Assembly: GCA_029253805.1 (NCBI GenBank)
Contig: JAQWYU010000011.1
Coordinates: 1-21,852 of the forward strand
Source: Flavobacteriaceae bacterium
GTDB taxonomy: Bacteria; Bacteroidota; Bacteroidia; Flavobacteriales; Flavobacteriaceae
Length of the DNA stretch: 21,852 nucleotides
Direction: 5' to 3'
Under the pieces are notes generated by a model. It had not been told where the DNA came from. It did not search any database and saw only the letters and a list, made by a program, of their open reading frames with translations. This document shows, one piece after another, positions 14,215 through 21,303 of the stretch (positions are counted from its first letter, which is position 1; each line of letters starts with the position of its first letter). The position numbers and the translations under genes were made by a program.

Positions 14215-15477
14215 ATGTCGAAAAGAGATCCATATGCAGCCTTAAGATTTAAAGAGTTTAATCTTTTTTTAATGCTTCGTTTTATCTTGGTATTTGGCTG
14301 GTCTATGCAGTTTATTATAATAGAATGGCAGGTGTATTCACTTACAAAAAACCCACTCTCGCTTGGAATAATCGGGCTTATGGAAATTATACCCGCATTT
14401 AGTATGGCTTTGTTTGCCGGTCATATTGTTGATCAAAACGAAAAAAGAAACTTACTACTAAAATGTATTGGTCTATTTTCACTAATAAGCTTGGGACTCT
14501 TTTTAATAACGGATCCATCTGTGGAAAAAGCATGGAGTACGACCACAACTCTCTACGCAATTTACTGTTTTGTTTTTATTGGCGGTCTTCTACGTGCTTT
14601 TTTTGGCCCAACTATTTTTTCACTTGTCGCCCTTATTGTTCCAAAAAAAGTATATCCAAACGCTGCTACATGGAACAGCTCAACATGGCAAATGGCATCT
14701 GTTTTAGGACCCGCTTTTGCCGGGTTTACAATTAACTGGCTTGGTGTGCACTGGTCGCTTTGTATAGTATTCGGACTTGTTATTTTATCATTTGTCCTGT
14801 TATTTGGTATATCTAAGAAACCCGTTTTAAATCCTAAAATTGGCGAACCTGTAGTGCAAAGTCTTAAAGAAGGTTTACGGTTTGTGTTTAAAACTAAAGC
14901 TATTTTAGGAGCAATAAGCCTAGACATGATTGCAGTTCTTTTTGGCGGTGCAGTAGCATTACTTCCTGTATTTGCACAAGACATATTGAAGGTAGGATCA
15001 GAAGGGTTTGGAATGTTGAGGGCCGCGCCTGCCGTTGGGGCTTTTATGACAATGTTAGTCACTGCTTATATTCCTATCAGCAAACATGCTGGGCTAAAAT
15101 TGTTAGTGGCTATTTTTGGATTTGGGATATCTATTGTTGTATTTGGCCTTTCCTCTATATTCTGGATTTCGCTGGTAGCCTTGTTTTTTAGTGGTGTGAC
15201 TGATGGAGTATCTATGGTTATACGTCAAACTATTTTACAACTAAAAACCCCTGATCACATGCGGGGGCGCGTGTCTTCTGTTAACTCTATGTTTGTAGGG
15301 TCTTCAAACGAACTAGGTGCTTTTGAAAGCGGAGTAACTGCTAAGTTAATGGGGACTGTAACGGCTGTCGTGTTTGGAGGAGCTATGACTCTAATCACAG
15401 TAATAACAACAGGAATTGTATCACCAACTTTTAGAAAATTAGACCTTCAAAAAGATTTAGAGGCTCATGAAAAGTAA
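14215..15477 (+). CDS. MFS transporter (EntS-like MFS_3 group)
   Basis: A 420-residue major facilitator protein with about 10-12 hydrophobic helices. A motif-A-like loop GHIVDQNEKRNLLL (about residues 63-76) lies between helices 2 and 3. The C-terminal half has MRGRVSSVNSMFVGSSNELGAFESG, typical of the EntS/MFS_3 group of exporters. Members export siderophores, antibiotics or other small molecules; the substrate here is unknown. The start codon is 1 nt after the recJ stop, so expression depends on the OsmC-recJ operon. This neighbour order (recJ then MFS) is, from memory, frequent in flavobacteria, so it says little about the substrate. Confidence 0.9.
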   Translation: MSKRDPYAALRFKEFNLFLMLRFILVFGWSMQFIIIEWQVYSLTKNPLSLGIIGLMEIIPAFSMALFAGHIVDQNEKRNLLLKCIGLFSLISLGLFLITDPSVEKAWSTTTTLYAIYCFVFIGGLLRAFFGPTIFSLVALIVPKKVYPNAATWNSSTWQMASVLGPAFAGFTINWLGVHWSLCIVFGLVILSFVLLFGISKKPVLNPKIGEPVVQSLKEGLRFVFKTKAILGAISLDMIAVLFGGAVALLPVFAQDILKVGSEGFGMLRAAPAVGAFMTMLVTAYIPISKHAGLKLLVAIFGFGISIVVFGLSSIFWISLVALFFSGVTDGVSMVIRQTILQLKTPDHMRGRVSSVNSMFVGSSNELGAFESGVTAKLMGTVTAVVFGGAMTLITVITTGIVSPTFRKLDLQKDLEAHEK

Positions 15478-15512
15478 TATCAAATTATTACTTTTATAAA
15501 GCAATTTATTTT

Positions 15513-15520
15513 TATATTTA
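15513..15520 (+). promoter_or_regulatory. Weak -7-like element before the NTF2-like gene
   Basis: TATATTTA differs by one base from TAnnTTTG and lies 25 bp before the ATG at 15546 in a 68-bp, very AT-rich gap. A promoter is expected here because the gene stands alone, but this match is not distinctive. Confidence 0.25.
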
Positions 15521-15545
15521 CCATACTAACCTAATATAAATTATA

Positions 15546-16457
15546 ATGAAACGAATACTATTTACTTTAGCACTTTCAGTCGGTTTTTTATCTGTTGCAC
15601 AAATTAGTTCATCTGGAGAATGGCTTGGAAATAATGATTTAAAAGGAAATCCATATATATTGGCTTCTGACGAGCATATGGAATTAACAAAAGAAAGTAT
15701 TGCTGCTTACAATGAAAGCGATGTCGAAAAAGAACTTACTTTTTATTCTAATAAAATGGTAGAAAGAACAAAAGAGTTTTCGACTAACTGGCATAGTGAA
15801 TTGAAAAAGGTTACCAATGAGCCATGGGCAATGATCCCCGTTCAAGTTAAAGGTTCAGATAATGTACATATGCTTGTTTGGTCTAATGAATCAAGAGAAT
15901 GGAACAATGGGAGCACTCAGAAGTTAAGCCTAATGGAAGTTTTTATTTTTGATAAAGATAAAAAAATTGACGGTTTTGTACAATGGCGCAGTTATGATTC
16001 TGATAATGAATTTGGGCTTCCTGCAGGGGGAAAATTTTATGGAAAAAATGAAAATGAATATGCTGGACGAAAGTTAGTTTTCTCTAACCGAGGTGAAGTA
16101 GAGGTTATTGAATCTCTTATCGAAAATTATAATAAAATGGATGGTAGTGCTTGTCAAGATCTTTTCGCTGAGGGTGCTATTTTTGATACTTATGACGGTC
16201 AACGTGTAGAATTAACTGAGGGCTTTTTTGATGCATATTTTGAAAATTTTGAATCTCTTGAATGGAAAGCTTATGGTATTGTCCCTTTAAAGATTGAAAA
16301 TACAGATCCTGAATCGGGAGTCATAGTAACCGCTTCCGAGAAAAGGGTATCTAAGGACGGCACTATTTGGGATAAAGAGTTAGTTGAACAATTCTATTTT
16401 GATTTAAATGGTAAAATTAAGTATGTCGAACAATGGACTCGCGACAAGAAAGAATAA
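15546..16457 (+). CDS. Secreted protein with two NTF2/SnoaL-like domains
   Basis: A 303-residue protein. Residues 1-19 are a signal peptide ending in SVAQ, so it is exported to the periplasm or beyond. Two similar halves follow. The first (about 32-165) begins HMELTKESIAAYNESD and ends IDGFVQWRSYD. The second (about 178-300) begins EVIESLIENYNKMDGSA and ends IKYVEQWTRDKKE. Each has the helix-rich start and final curved strands ('K[I].[G/Y]....QW') of NTF2/SnoaL-like cone folds. Such folds serve as enzymes, binding modules or dimerisation units, so no reaction can be assigned. It is a single-gene unit with its own upstream gap and a strong terminator. No lipobox and no C-terminal sorting domain are seen. 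Confidence 0.78.
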   Translation: MKRILFTLALSVGFLSVAQISSSGEWLGNNDLKGNPYILASDEHMELTKESIAAYNESDVEKELTFYSNKMVERTKEFSTNWHSELKKVTNEPWAMIPVQVKGSDNVHMLVWSNESREWNNGSTQKLSLMEVFIFDKDKKIDGFVQWRSYDSDNEFGLPAGGKFYGKNENEYAGRKLVFSNRGEVEVIESLIENYNKMDGSACQDLFAEGAIFDTYDGQRVELTEGFFDAYFENFESLEWKAYGIVPLKIENTDPESGVIVTASEKRVSKDGTIWDKELVEQFYFDLNGKIKYVEQWTRDKKE

Positions 16458-16471
16458 GTTTAAACTTTAAT

Positions 16472-16503
16472 AAAAAAATGCGCTATTAATAGCGCATTTT
16501 TTT
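16472..16503. terminator. Strong bidirectional terminator between convergent genes
   Basis: A perfect 14-bp stem, A7-TGCGCTA (16472-16485) with TAGCGCA-T7 (16490-16503), closes a TTAA loop. The A7 and T7 tracts give a poly-U tail in either direction. It should end both the plus-strand NTF2-like gene (stop 16457) and the minus-strand DUF2490 unit (stop 16523). Confidence 0.93.
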
Positions 16504-16522
16504 ATTAAAAAGGGACCGATAG

Positions 16523-17263
16523 TTAGTTTATAAAGTCTAAGAGATAAGAGTATTTTAGTCCAATAATCCGTTTGGAAACTATAGTGAAATCAAACAAAGA
16601 AAGATTCTGTTGAGGTTTCATAGTTTCTTGGACTCTGTAAAAAAGCGAAAACTTACCAACTTTATTAAATCTTTTTGAAGCCATTAATGTAAATCGATTT
16701 CGATTAATAACTCTAGAACCACTTCCCTTTGAAATGTTATCAAAGAGCTCTCCTTTTAATTTAAAAACTATTCCAATAGGTTTTAATTTATAACCAATGT
16801 CCATCATGAAGCGAAGTTGTTCTTTAGCGATGTCTCCTTCTTCTTCGGATAAGCCTAGCTCATTTTTATTTTGATACCTAAATCGATATGATAGATTAAG
16901 CTGCTTGACTTTGTGCTTGTAGCGTGCATCAATTTGGTATCTAAAGTGCGACTCGATTCCTTGCTTGTTTCCGATGTCATCATTTTTTTTAATAAAGCGA
17001 ACACCAGCTCCAAGTTGAAAACCTTTGAAGATTTCATAATTGGTTTCAAGCTGTGTAAAATAGGTGTTTAATATTGAGATGTCATTTTTATATCTAAGGT
17101 GCTCAGCAGCTGAAAAATACAGCTTTTCTGTTGCTTTAACATCTAATTGGACAGAGCTCCATCCTTCTAAATCATTTGATTCTTGCGCATTTAGTTGTGT
17201 AAATGAAACTATACAAAGAGTAGTCAAAATGAAAGGTTTTATTTTTTCTTTAAATTGATTCAT
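16523..17263 (-). CDS. DUF2490 family outer-membrane beta-barrel protein
   Basis: A 246-residue protein. A signal peptide (about 1-26, ending in LNAQ) is followed by EGWSSVQLDVKATEKLYF and a series of alternating amphipathic strands ending in aromatic or hydrophobic residues. The last strand ends YSYLLDFIN. This is the pattern of DUF2490 barrels, probably 10-12 strands in the outer membrane. It is the last gene of a three-gene unit, 9 bp after the DUF4956 gene and downstream of the VTC-domain gene, and stops just before the shared terminator. Its job is unknown. The setting suggests a pore, or a surface anchor, for the product of the VTC-type enzyme. The C-terminal Asn is unusual, as many barrels end in Phe or Trp. 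Confidence 0.82.
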   Translation of the reverse strand: MNQFKEKIKPFILTTLCIVSFTQLNAQESNDLEGWSSVQLDVKATEKLYFSAAEHLRYKNDISILNTYFTQLETNYEIFKGFQLGAGVRFIKKNDDIGNKQGIESHFRYQIDARYKHKVKQLNLSYRFRYQNKNELGLSEEEGDIAKEQLRFMMDIGYKLKPIGIVFKLKGELFDNISKGSGSRVINRNRFTLMASKRFNKVGKFSLFYRVQETMKPQQNLSLFDFTIVSKRIIGLKYSYLLDFIN

Positions 17264-17272
17264 AGATCGATA

Positions 17273-17869
17273 TTAGTTTTTATAATGGACTGTTATTTTA
17301 GCTACGTCTCTTAAAAAGTTGACATTTCCAATTTCAAATCTAATTATAGTAACCCCTAGTCTGTTTTCAAGATCATCTTTGAGTTTTTTATGATTTTCAG
17401 GTTTAATATTCTCTATAGTTTCATAAAGAACTTCTTTTGAAAATACTTCTGTTTTTAGCCAATAAAGCTCAAGAAAGTATAGCGCTAAGACTATAATTGA
17501 ATTAGCAGCAATAATTTCTGCGTAACTCATTTTTTTATTTGACAGTCCGTTCATTACAGCAATACCAATCACTACAAACAAATAGGTCATTTCTCTAACT
17601 TCAAGCGGAAGTGTACGGTACCTTAAAATTCCAAATATTGCAAATAGTCCAAGAGCCATTCCAAGGTCCAATTCATACTTCTTTAAAGTAAAACACAGAA
17701 AGAAAACAACAATACCTATTAAATAGAACGTAAACAAGTACTCTTTTTTCTCACTTCTTTTGTAATAGATATATTTTACAACAGCAGTTAGGAAAAAGAA
17801 GTTTAATAGAAAACGAACAATCATTTTATAAAAATCATTATCAAATAAGGGTATACCTAGTAGTTCCAT
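17273..17869 (-). CDS. DUF4956 family inner-membrane protein
   Basis: A 198-residue protein with about four membrane helices (near residues 16-35, 43-62, 68-83 with 93-110, and 117-136). The conserved core is LGLFAIFGILRYRTLPLEVRE, followed by MTYLFVVIGIAVMN, as in DUF4956 proteins. A soluble C-terminal part (about 140-198, ending FLRDVAKITVHYKN) has alternating helix and strand and is probably cytoplasmic. DUF4956 genes often sit next to VTC-domain genes in bacteria. Here the stop of the VTC gene is 1 bp from this start, so tight coupling is likely. It may act as the membrane partner that the eukaryotic VTC complex carries as a fused domain, passing nascent polyphosphate across the membrane. 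That role is inference. Confidence 0.85.
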   Translation of the reverse strand: MELLGIPLFDNDFYKMIVRFLLNFFFLTAVVKYIYYKRSEKKEYLFTFYLIGIVVFFLCFTLKKYELDLGMALGLFAIFGILRYRTLPLEVREMTYLFVVIGIAVMNGLSNKKMSYAEIIAANSIIVLALYFLELYWLKTEVFSKEVLYETIENIKPENHKKLKDDLENRLGVTIIRFEIGNVNFLRDVAKITVHYKN

Positions 17870-17870
17870 G

Positions 17871-18611
17871 TTAAATAGTTAGTTTATTAATTTTTAAATT
17901 TAGCTCTTTAAATCGGTTTGATTTTACATCCTTAAATAAATTAGCGACTCCAATACAATATTTACTAAAACTGCAAGTCCGAATCTTATTTGATTTTAAT
18001 GCCTTACATATTGGGGTTTGCAGGTTTTGTTTTTCCTGCTTAACCTCAATAACCACTATATTTTGTAGTTCTTCTGTCTTATCATCTGTTTTGTAATTTA
18101 AACAGCTATCTATAGTAACCCGCTCTGATCTTTGCGTATTTACTAGAGTAAAACGCTGAAAATAGTTATATAAAACAGGCTTCAAAATCAAGTCTTTCTT
18201 CGTGGTTTTTTCAATAAATTTTTTTGATTTTGTAGACAAGGTTGTTTCAAGATCAGCAATCGTACAGCGTGTTTTATTAGTCATTCCCGAGTTCTGTTTT
18301 TCCTTAATTTCCAAAAAACAAAGGTCGGAATCTATATATTTTCGCATTCTTATTTTTTGCCGTTTGGCTTTTCCATTGTGATGGTCTGTGTAGGCTATTA
18401 AATCTTCTGTATCAAAATAAAGCGTTGAATAGCTCATTAGTCTATTTTCTTCAACCTCTAAAACTCTATAATCCTTCTCTATGGAGGGTAAAAACTCTAG
18501 CAATTTAGATTCCGTTGTTAGAAACTTCGTGTCAACCCGTTTTAGTAACGAGACCGAATTCATTTCCTTTAAGGCTATTGGATCAAATTTCGATAAGCTA
18601 GATGCTTCCAT
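17871..18611 (-). CDS. VTC-domain protein, probable polyphosphate polymerase
   Basis: A 246-residue protein built from a single VTC (triphosphate-tunnel metalloenzyme-like) domain. Charged tunnel residues expected from yeast Vtc4 are recognisable: KRVDTKF near the start (Arg25, Lys29), YFDTEDLIAY, RQKIRMRKY (Arg84, Lys86, Arg88, Arg90), FLEIKEK (Glu101, Lys103), NKTRC (Lys113, Arg115), ERVTID (Arg164, Asp168), VVIEVKQ (Glu189, Lys191) and FSKYCIG (Lys217). Vtc4 polymerises the gamma-phosphate of ATP into polyphosphate inside this tunnel. No SPX regulatory domain or membrane helix is present, so the bacterial form is a bare catalytic domain, probably docked to the DUF4956 membrane protein encoded next. 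A promoter-like element lies just upstream. Enzyme activity in bacterial homologs is largely unproven, so another nucleotide- or polyphosphate-related reaction is possible. Confidence 0.87.
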   Translation of the reverse strand: MEASSLSKFDPIALKEMNSVSLLKRVDTKFLTTESKLLEFLPSIEKDYRVLEVEENRLMSYSTLYFDTEDLIAYTDHHNGKAKRQKIRMRKYIDSDLCFLEIKEKQNSGMTNKTRCTIADLETTLSTKSKKFIEKTTKKDLILKPVLYNYFQRFTLVNTQRSERVTIDSCLNYKTDDKTEELQNIVVIEVKQEKQNLQTPICKALKSNKIRTCSFSKYCIGVANLFKDVKSNRFKELNLKINKLTI

Positions 18612-18632
18612 TTTTTAATTTGTCACAATTTA

Positions 18633-18659
18633 CAAATTTAACTATTACTACTAAAACAA
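18633..18659 (-). promoter_or_regulatory. Promoter candidate of the VTC-DUF4956-DUF2490 unit
   Basis: On the minus strand, TTG (18659-18657), a 16-bp spacer and TAAATTTG (18640-18633) resemble the Bacteroidota promoter. The -7 element fits TAnnTTTG exactly, while the spacer is slightly short. The element ends 21 bp before the VTC start at 18611 and lies in the 53-bp gap after the sulfatase stop, so the unit can be transcribed independently. Confidence 0.5.
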
Positions 18660-18664
18660 TTAGG

Positions 18665-19996
18665 TTAATTCTGTCTAATAATTGAGAGCTCATTCATTAA
18701 GATTGTTTTTGCAGCACTATCCGAAGTGTTTAAAGGTAATTGATCAGCGTTTAATAAGTTTAGAAATTCCATAGGGTCAGCATTTAAGTTAAATAATGCT
18801 TCATTTCCGTTGTTAAAGTGTATGTATTTATGAGTTAAATTTCTAATTGTATAATCAGAGCCTTCAGATTGTATATTATCTTTTTCAGTATATACAAACT
18901 CTCTGCCCTCGAAATCACTCGTGTTTAAAGCATCCAAGAAACTATGGCTATCAACACTACTGGAAATTCCAGCTTCTGCTACATTAGCAATGGTCACAAA
19001 TAAATCAGTTGTATTGATTAGAGAATAATCAGTCTCATTAAATCGGTTAACATTTTTACCGGAAATAACCATTGGGACATTAACCCCACCTTGGTAAATT
19101 GAACCTTTGGCTCTGTTGTTATCATACACTTGGACTACTTTATTAGGGGTGCCATTATCCCCTAAAAATATAATAAGTGTATTCTCTCGCTCTTCATCAG
19201 ACATACTGTTTAATAATCGCCCTATTTCACTATCCATAGCTTCAATCATCGCTAGATAATACGGCAATGGATTTGCATCAATACTAGCTTCGTCTGTAGG
19301 AAGGTTACCTTGGCTATGCAAATTGTCGGGCGGTAAATGGAACGGTGTGTGTGGTGCGTTATAGGCAAGCCACAACAACCAAGGGTTAGTTTGCGTGTCA
19401 ACCCAATCAATTGCTAAATCTGTGAATTTCGTAGTACTATATTCAGATGTATTGGACGTTTGTCCATTTTCTGTAAAATTCCAATTTGTATATGATTGAA
19501 CATCACCATTTAAGAGTCCGGCAAAATAATCTACTCCCATTGAATTTGGATGTGTTGGATTATGCGACAGGTGCCACTTTCCAATCACTGCGTGGTTGTA
19601 TTCGGGGGCGTTATTATTAAACACATCAAAAAGTGAGTTTTCAACTGTTGACAGTACATCTCCAGCACTTAATACGTTTGTCCTAAATCCGTAACGACCT
19701 GTTAGTATTGTAGCTCTAGTTGGACTACACACTGGATTTGACCAGACATTCTCAAAGCGGATACCAGAACTAATTAACGATTGCAGATGAGGCATGTTAG
19801 GCTTGTTGTTTCCTATCGAATAACCTAGACTAGCGTCTAAGCCCATATCGTCAGCAATAATTAATAAAATATTAGGCTTAATTGGGTTATCGGGATCATA
19901 AGTATTAGGGTAATTTGAGTTACTTACACCATCGTTACTACTACACGTGCAAAGTACAATGATAGCCAAAAGCCAAAGGATGCGATAATATGTCAT
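18665..19996 (-). CDS. Lipoprotein sulfatase (arylsulfatase-type, formylglycine-dependent)
   Basis: A 443-residue alkaline-phosphatase-superfamily sulfatase. The N terminus is a lipoprotein signal, with the likely lipidated Cys18 in LCTCSSND; Ser-Ser-Asn-Asp after it resembles Bacteroidota surface-export signals. Active-site motifs are NILLIIADDMG (metal Asp49 and Asp50), PVCSPTRATILTGR (Cys90, converted to formylglycine, with Arg94), IGKWHLS (Lys140, His142), APHTPFH (His216) and FLGDNGT (Asp280, Asn281). It would hydrolyse sulfate esters, perhaps from algal polysaccharide, at the cell surface. No SusCD pair, glycoside hydrolase or maturation enzyme is nearby, so the substrate is unknown and Cys maturation depends on genes elsewhere. 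It lies 43 bp downstream of lpxH on the same strand. Confidence 0.92.
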   Translation of the reverse strand: MTYYRILWLLAIIVLCTCSSNDGVSNSNYPNTYDPDNPIKPNILLIIADDMGLDASLGYSIGNNKPNMPHLQSLISSGIRFENVWSNPVCSPTRATILTGRYGFRTNVLSAGDVLSTVENSLFDVFNNNAPEYNHAVIGKWHLSHNPTHPNSMGVDYFAGLLNGDVQSYTNWNFTENGQTSNTSEYSTTKFTDLAIDWVDTQTNPWLLWLAYNAPHTPFHLPPDNLHSQGNLPTDEASIDANPLPYYLAMIEAMDSEIGRLLNSMSDEERENTLIIFLGDNGTPNKVVQVYDNNRAKGSIYQGGVNVPMVISGKNVNRFNETDYSLINTTDLFVTIANVAEAGISSSVDSHSFLDALNTSDFEGREFVYTEKDNIQSEGSDYTIRNLTHKYIHFNNGNEALFNLNADPMEFLNLLNADQLPLNTSDSAAKTILMNELSIIRQN

Positions 19997-20039
19997 GGTT
20001 AGTTTTCTATTAACTTATGACAAAAAAAACAGCTAAAGT

Positions 20040-20801
20040 TTAAAGCGTATTTAATGAAAGTGTTTCATTCTCAAAAACAGCATACGAGTAATGACTAATC
20101 CAATCCCCAAGATTAATGTATTTTGAGTGATCATTTAAGTCGATATCAAGCGGCAGGTGTCGGTGCCCAAAAACGAAATAATCGCGATGTTTTTCATTTA
20201 ATTTTTTACGACTATATTGTACGAGCCATTCCTTGTCATTTCCTAGAAACCGAGCATCATCGTCTCCAGAAATAAGTTTATTTTTAACTGATAAGTACTG
20301 AGCGAAACGAACACCAATGTCAGGGTGTATCCATTTATAAACCCACTGAATGAATGTATTAGTAAAAACTTTTTTTAGACGTTTAAACCCTTTATCATCA
20401 GGCCCCAGACCATCTCCGTGTCCAATAAAAAGAGTTGTTGTATTAAAAGTGAATTCCATTGGCCTGTGGTGTACAGTAATCCCTAACTCTTCTTCAAAGT
20501 AACCATCCATCCATAAATCATGGTTTCCCACAAAAAAGTGAATTTTAACACCTTGGTCACTGAGCTCTGCTAGCTTTCCTAACACTCGAGTAAATCCTTT
20601 AGGAACAACATATTTATATTCAAACCAAAAATCAAAAAGATCTCCAAGTAGGAAAATAGCTTCTGCATCATGTTTAATTGAGTCAAGCCACTGTGCGAAT
20701 TTTTTTTCGCGTGGGATAGATTCTTTTGATGTTGGAGCCCCTAAATGGTTGTCTGAAGCGAAGTATATTTTTTTCCCTTTTGGAATTTGTAAAGTCGTCA
20801 T
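20040..20801 (-). CDS. lpxH: UDP-2,3-diacylglucosamine diphosphatase (LpxH-type)
   Basis: A 253-residue calcineurin-like phosphoesterase. Metal-binding motifs are ASDNHLG (Asp17, His19), LLGDLFDFWFE (Asp54), VGNHDLWM (Asn93, His94), IGHGDGLGP (His128) and FGHRHLPLD (His213, His215). The FDFW and GHGD segments are typical of LpxH. The enzyme cleaves UDP-2,3-diacylglucosamine to lipid X and UMP, the fourth step of lipid A synthesis, at the inner membrane. It follows queD by 9 bp on the same strand, downstream of a MATE gene. LpxH length in Proteobacteria is about 240, so this is normal. A generic metallophosphatase is a less likely alternative. Confidence 0.92.
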   Translation of the reverse strand: MTTLQIPKGKKIYFASDNHLGAPTSKESIPREKKFAQWLDSIKHDAEAIFLLGDLFDFWFEYKYVVPKGFTRVLGKLAELSDQGVKIHFFVGNHDLWMDGYFEEELGITVHHRPMEFTFNTTTLFIGHGDGLGPDDKGFKRLKKVFTNTFIQWVYKWIHPDIGVRFAQYLSVKNKLISGDDDARFLGNDKEWLVQYSRKKLNEKHRDYFVFGHRHLPLDIDLNDHSKYINLGDWISHYSYAVFENETLSLNTL

Positions 20802-20810
20802 ATGAAACTT

Positions 20811-21260
20811 TTAGTTATCACTTGCAACCCATTCTGCGTAGCATGTGGTTGTCTCTTGTAATTTTAGTGCATGTAACTTTATGGTATTTGGTAATCGATT
20901 TTTAATTTTTTCAGCAAAATCAATAACCATCATTTCACTTGTTGGCTGATAATCTACAAGTATAACATCGTGTCCACGATCGGCTAGCTCTTTTGCAAGT
21001 TCTACATGTGGTGTGTTTTTATTAAAAACCGTAGCATGATCAAATACGTCTACAATTTCTTCTTTGATTATTTTTTTTAAATCAGAAAAATCAATGACCA
21101 TTCCAAATTTTACATGGTTAGAGTTTGAAATGGGTTTACCTATAACAGTAACAAATAACTGGTAACTATGTCCGTGAATATTTTTACATTTTCCATCATA
21201 TCCATATAGGGCATGTCCAGTTTCAAAAGAAAATTGTTTTGTAATTCTAATATTACTCAT
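20811..21260 (-). CDS. queD: 6-carboxy-5,6,7,8-tetrahydropterin synthase (QueD) / 6-pyruvoyl-tetrahydropterin synthase family
   Basis: A 149-residue PTPS-fold enzyme. Zinc ligands His16 (ETGHALYG), His29 and His31 (KNIHGHSYQL) are present, with the catalytic Cys25 (GKCKN). MVIDFSDLKKII supplies the conserved FSDLK motif, TSEMMVIDFAEKI the substrate-binding region, and LQETTTCYAEW the Glu that grips the pterin. QueD converts dihydroneopterin triphosphate to 6-carboxytetrahydropterin for queuosine and other deazapurines. The related PTPS makes 6-pyruvoyl-tetrahydropterin. Bacterial context favours QueD, although queC, queE and folE are not in the window. It is encoded between MATE and lpxH on the same strand. 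Confidence 0.92.
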   Translation of the reverse strand: MSNIRITKQFSFETGHALYGYDGKCKNIHGHSYQLFVTVIGKPISNSNHVKFGMVIDFSDLKKIIKEEIVDVFDHATVFNKNTPHVELAKELADRGHDVILVDYQPTSEMMVIDFAEKIKNRLPNTIKLHALKLQETTTCYAEWVASDN

Positions 21261-21303
21261 TTGTTGTTTAGAGTGTTATAAATAAGTTTAATTTTCAACA
21301 AAG

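Noticed and set aside
14562..15062. Minus-strand open frame of 166 codons inside the MFS gene
   Set aside because: It is antisense to clear MFS membrane helices and has no recognisable motif or promoter; it is a shadow of codon bias.
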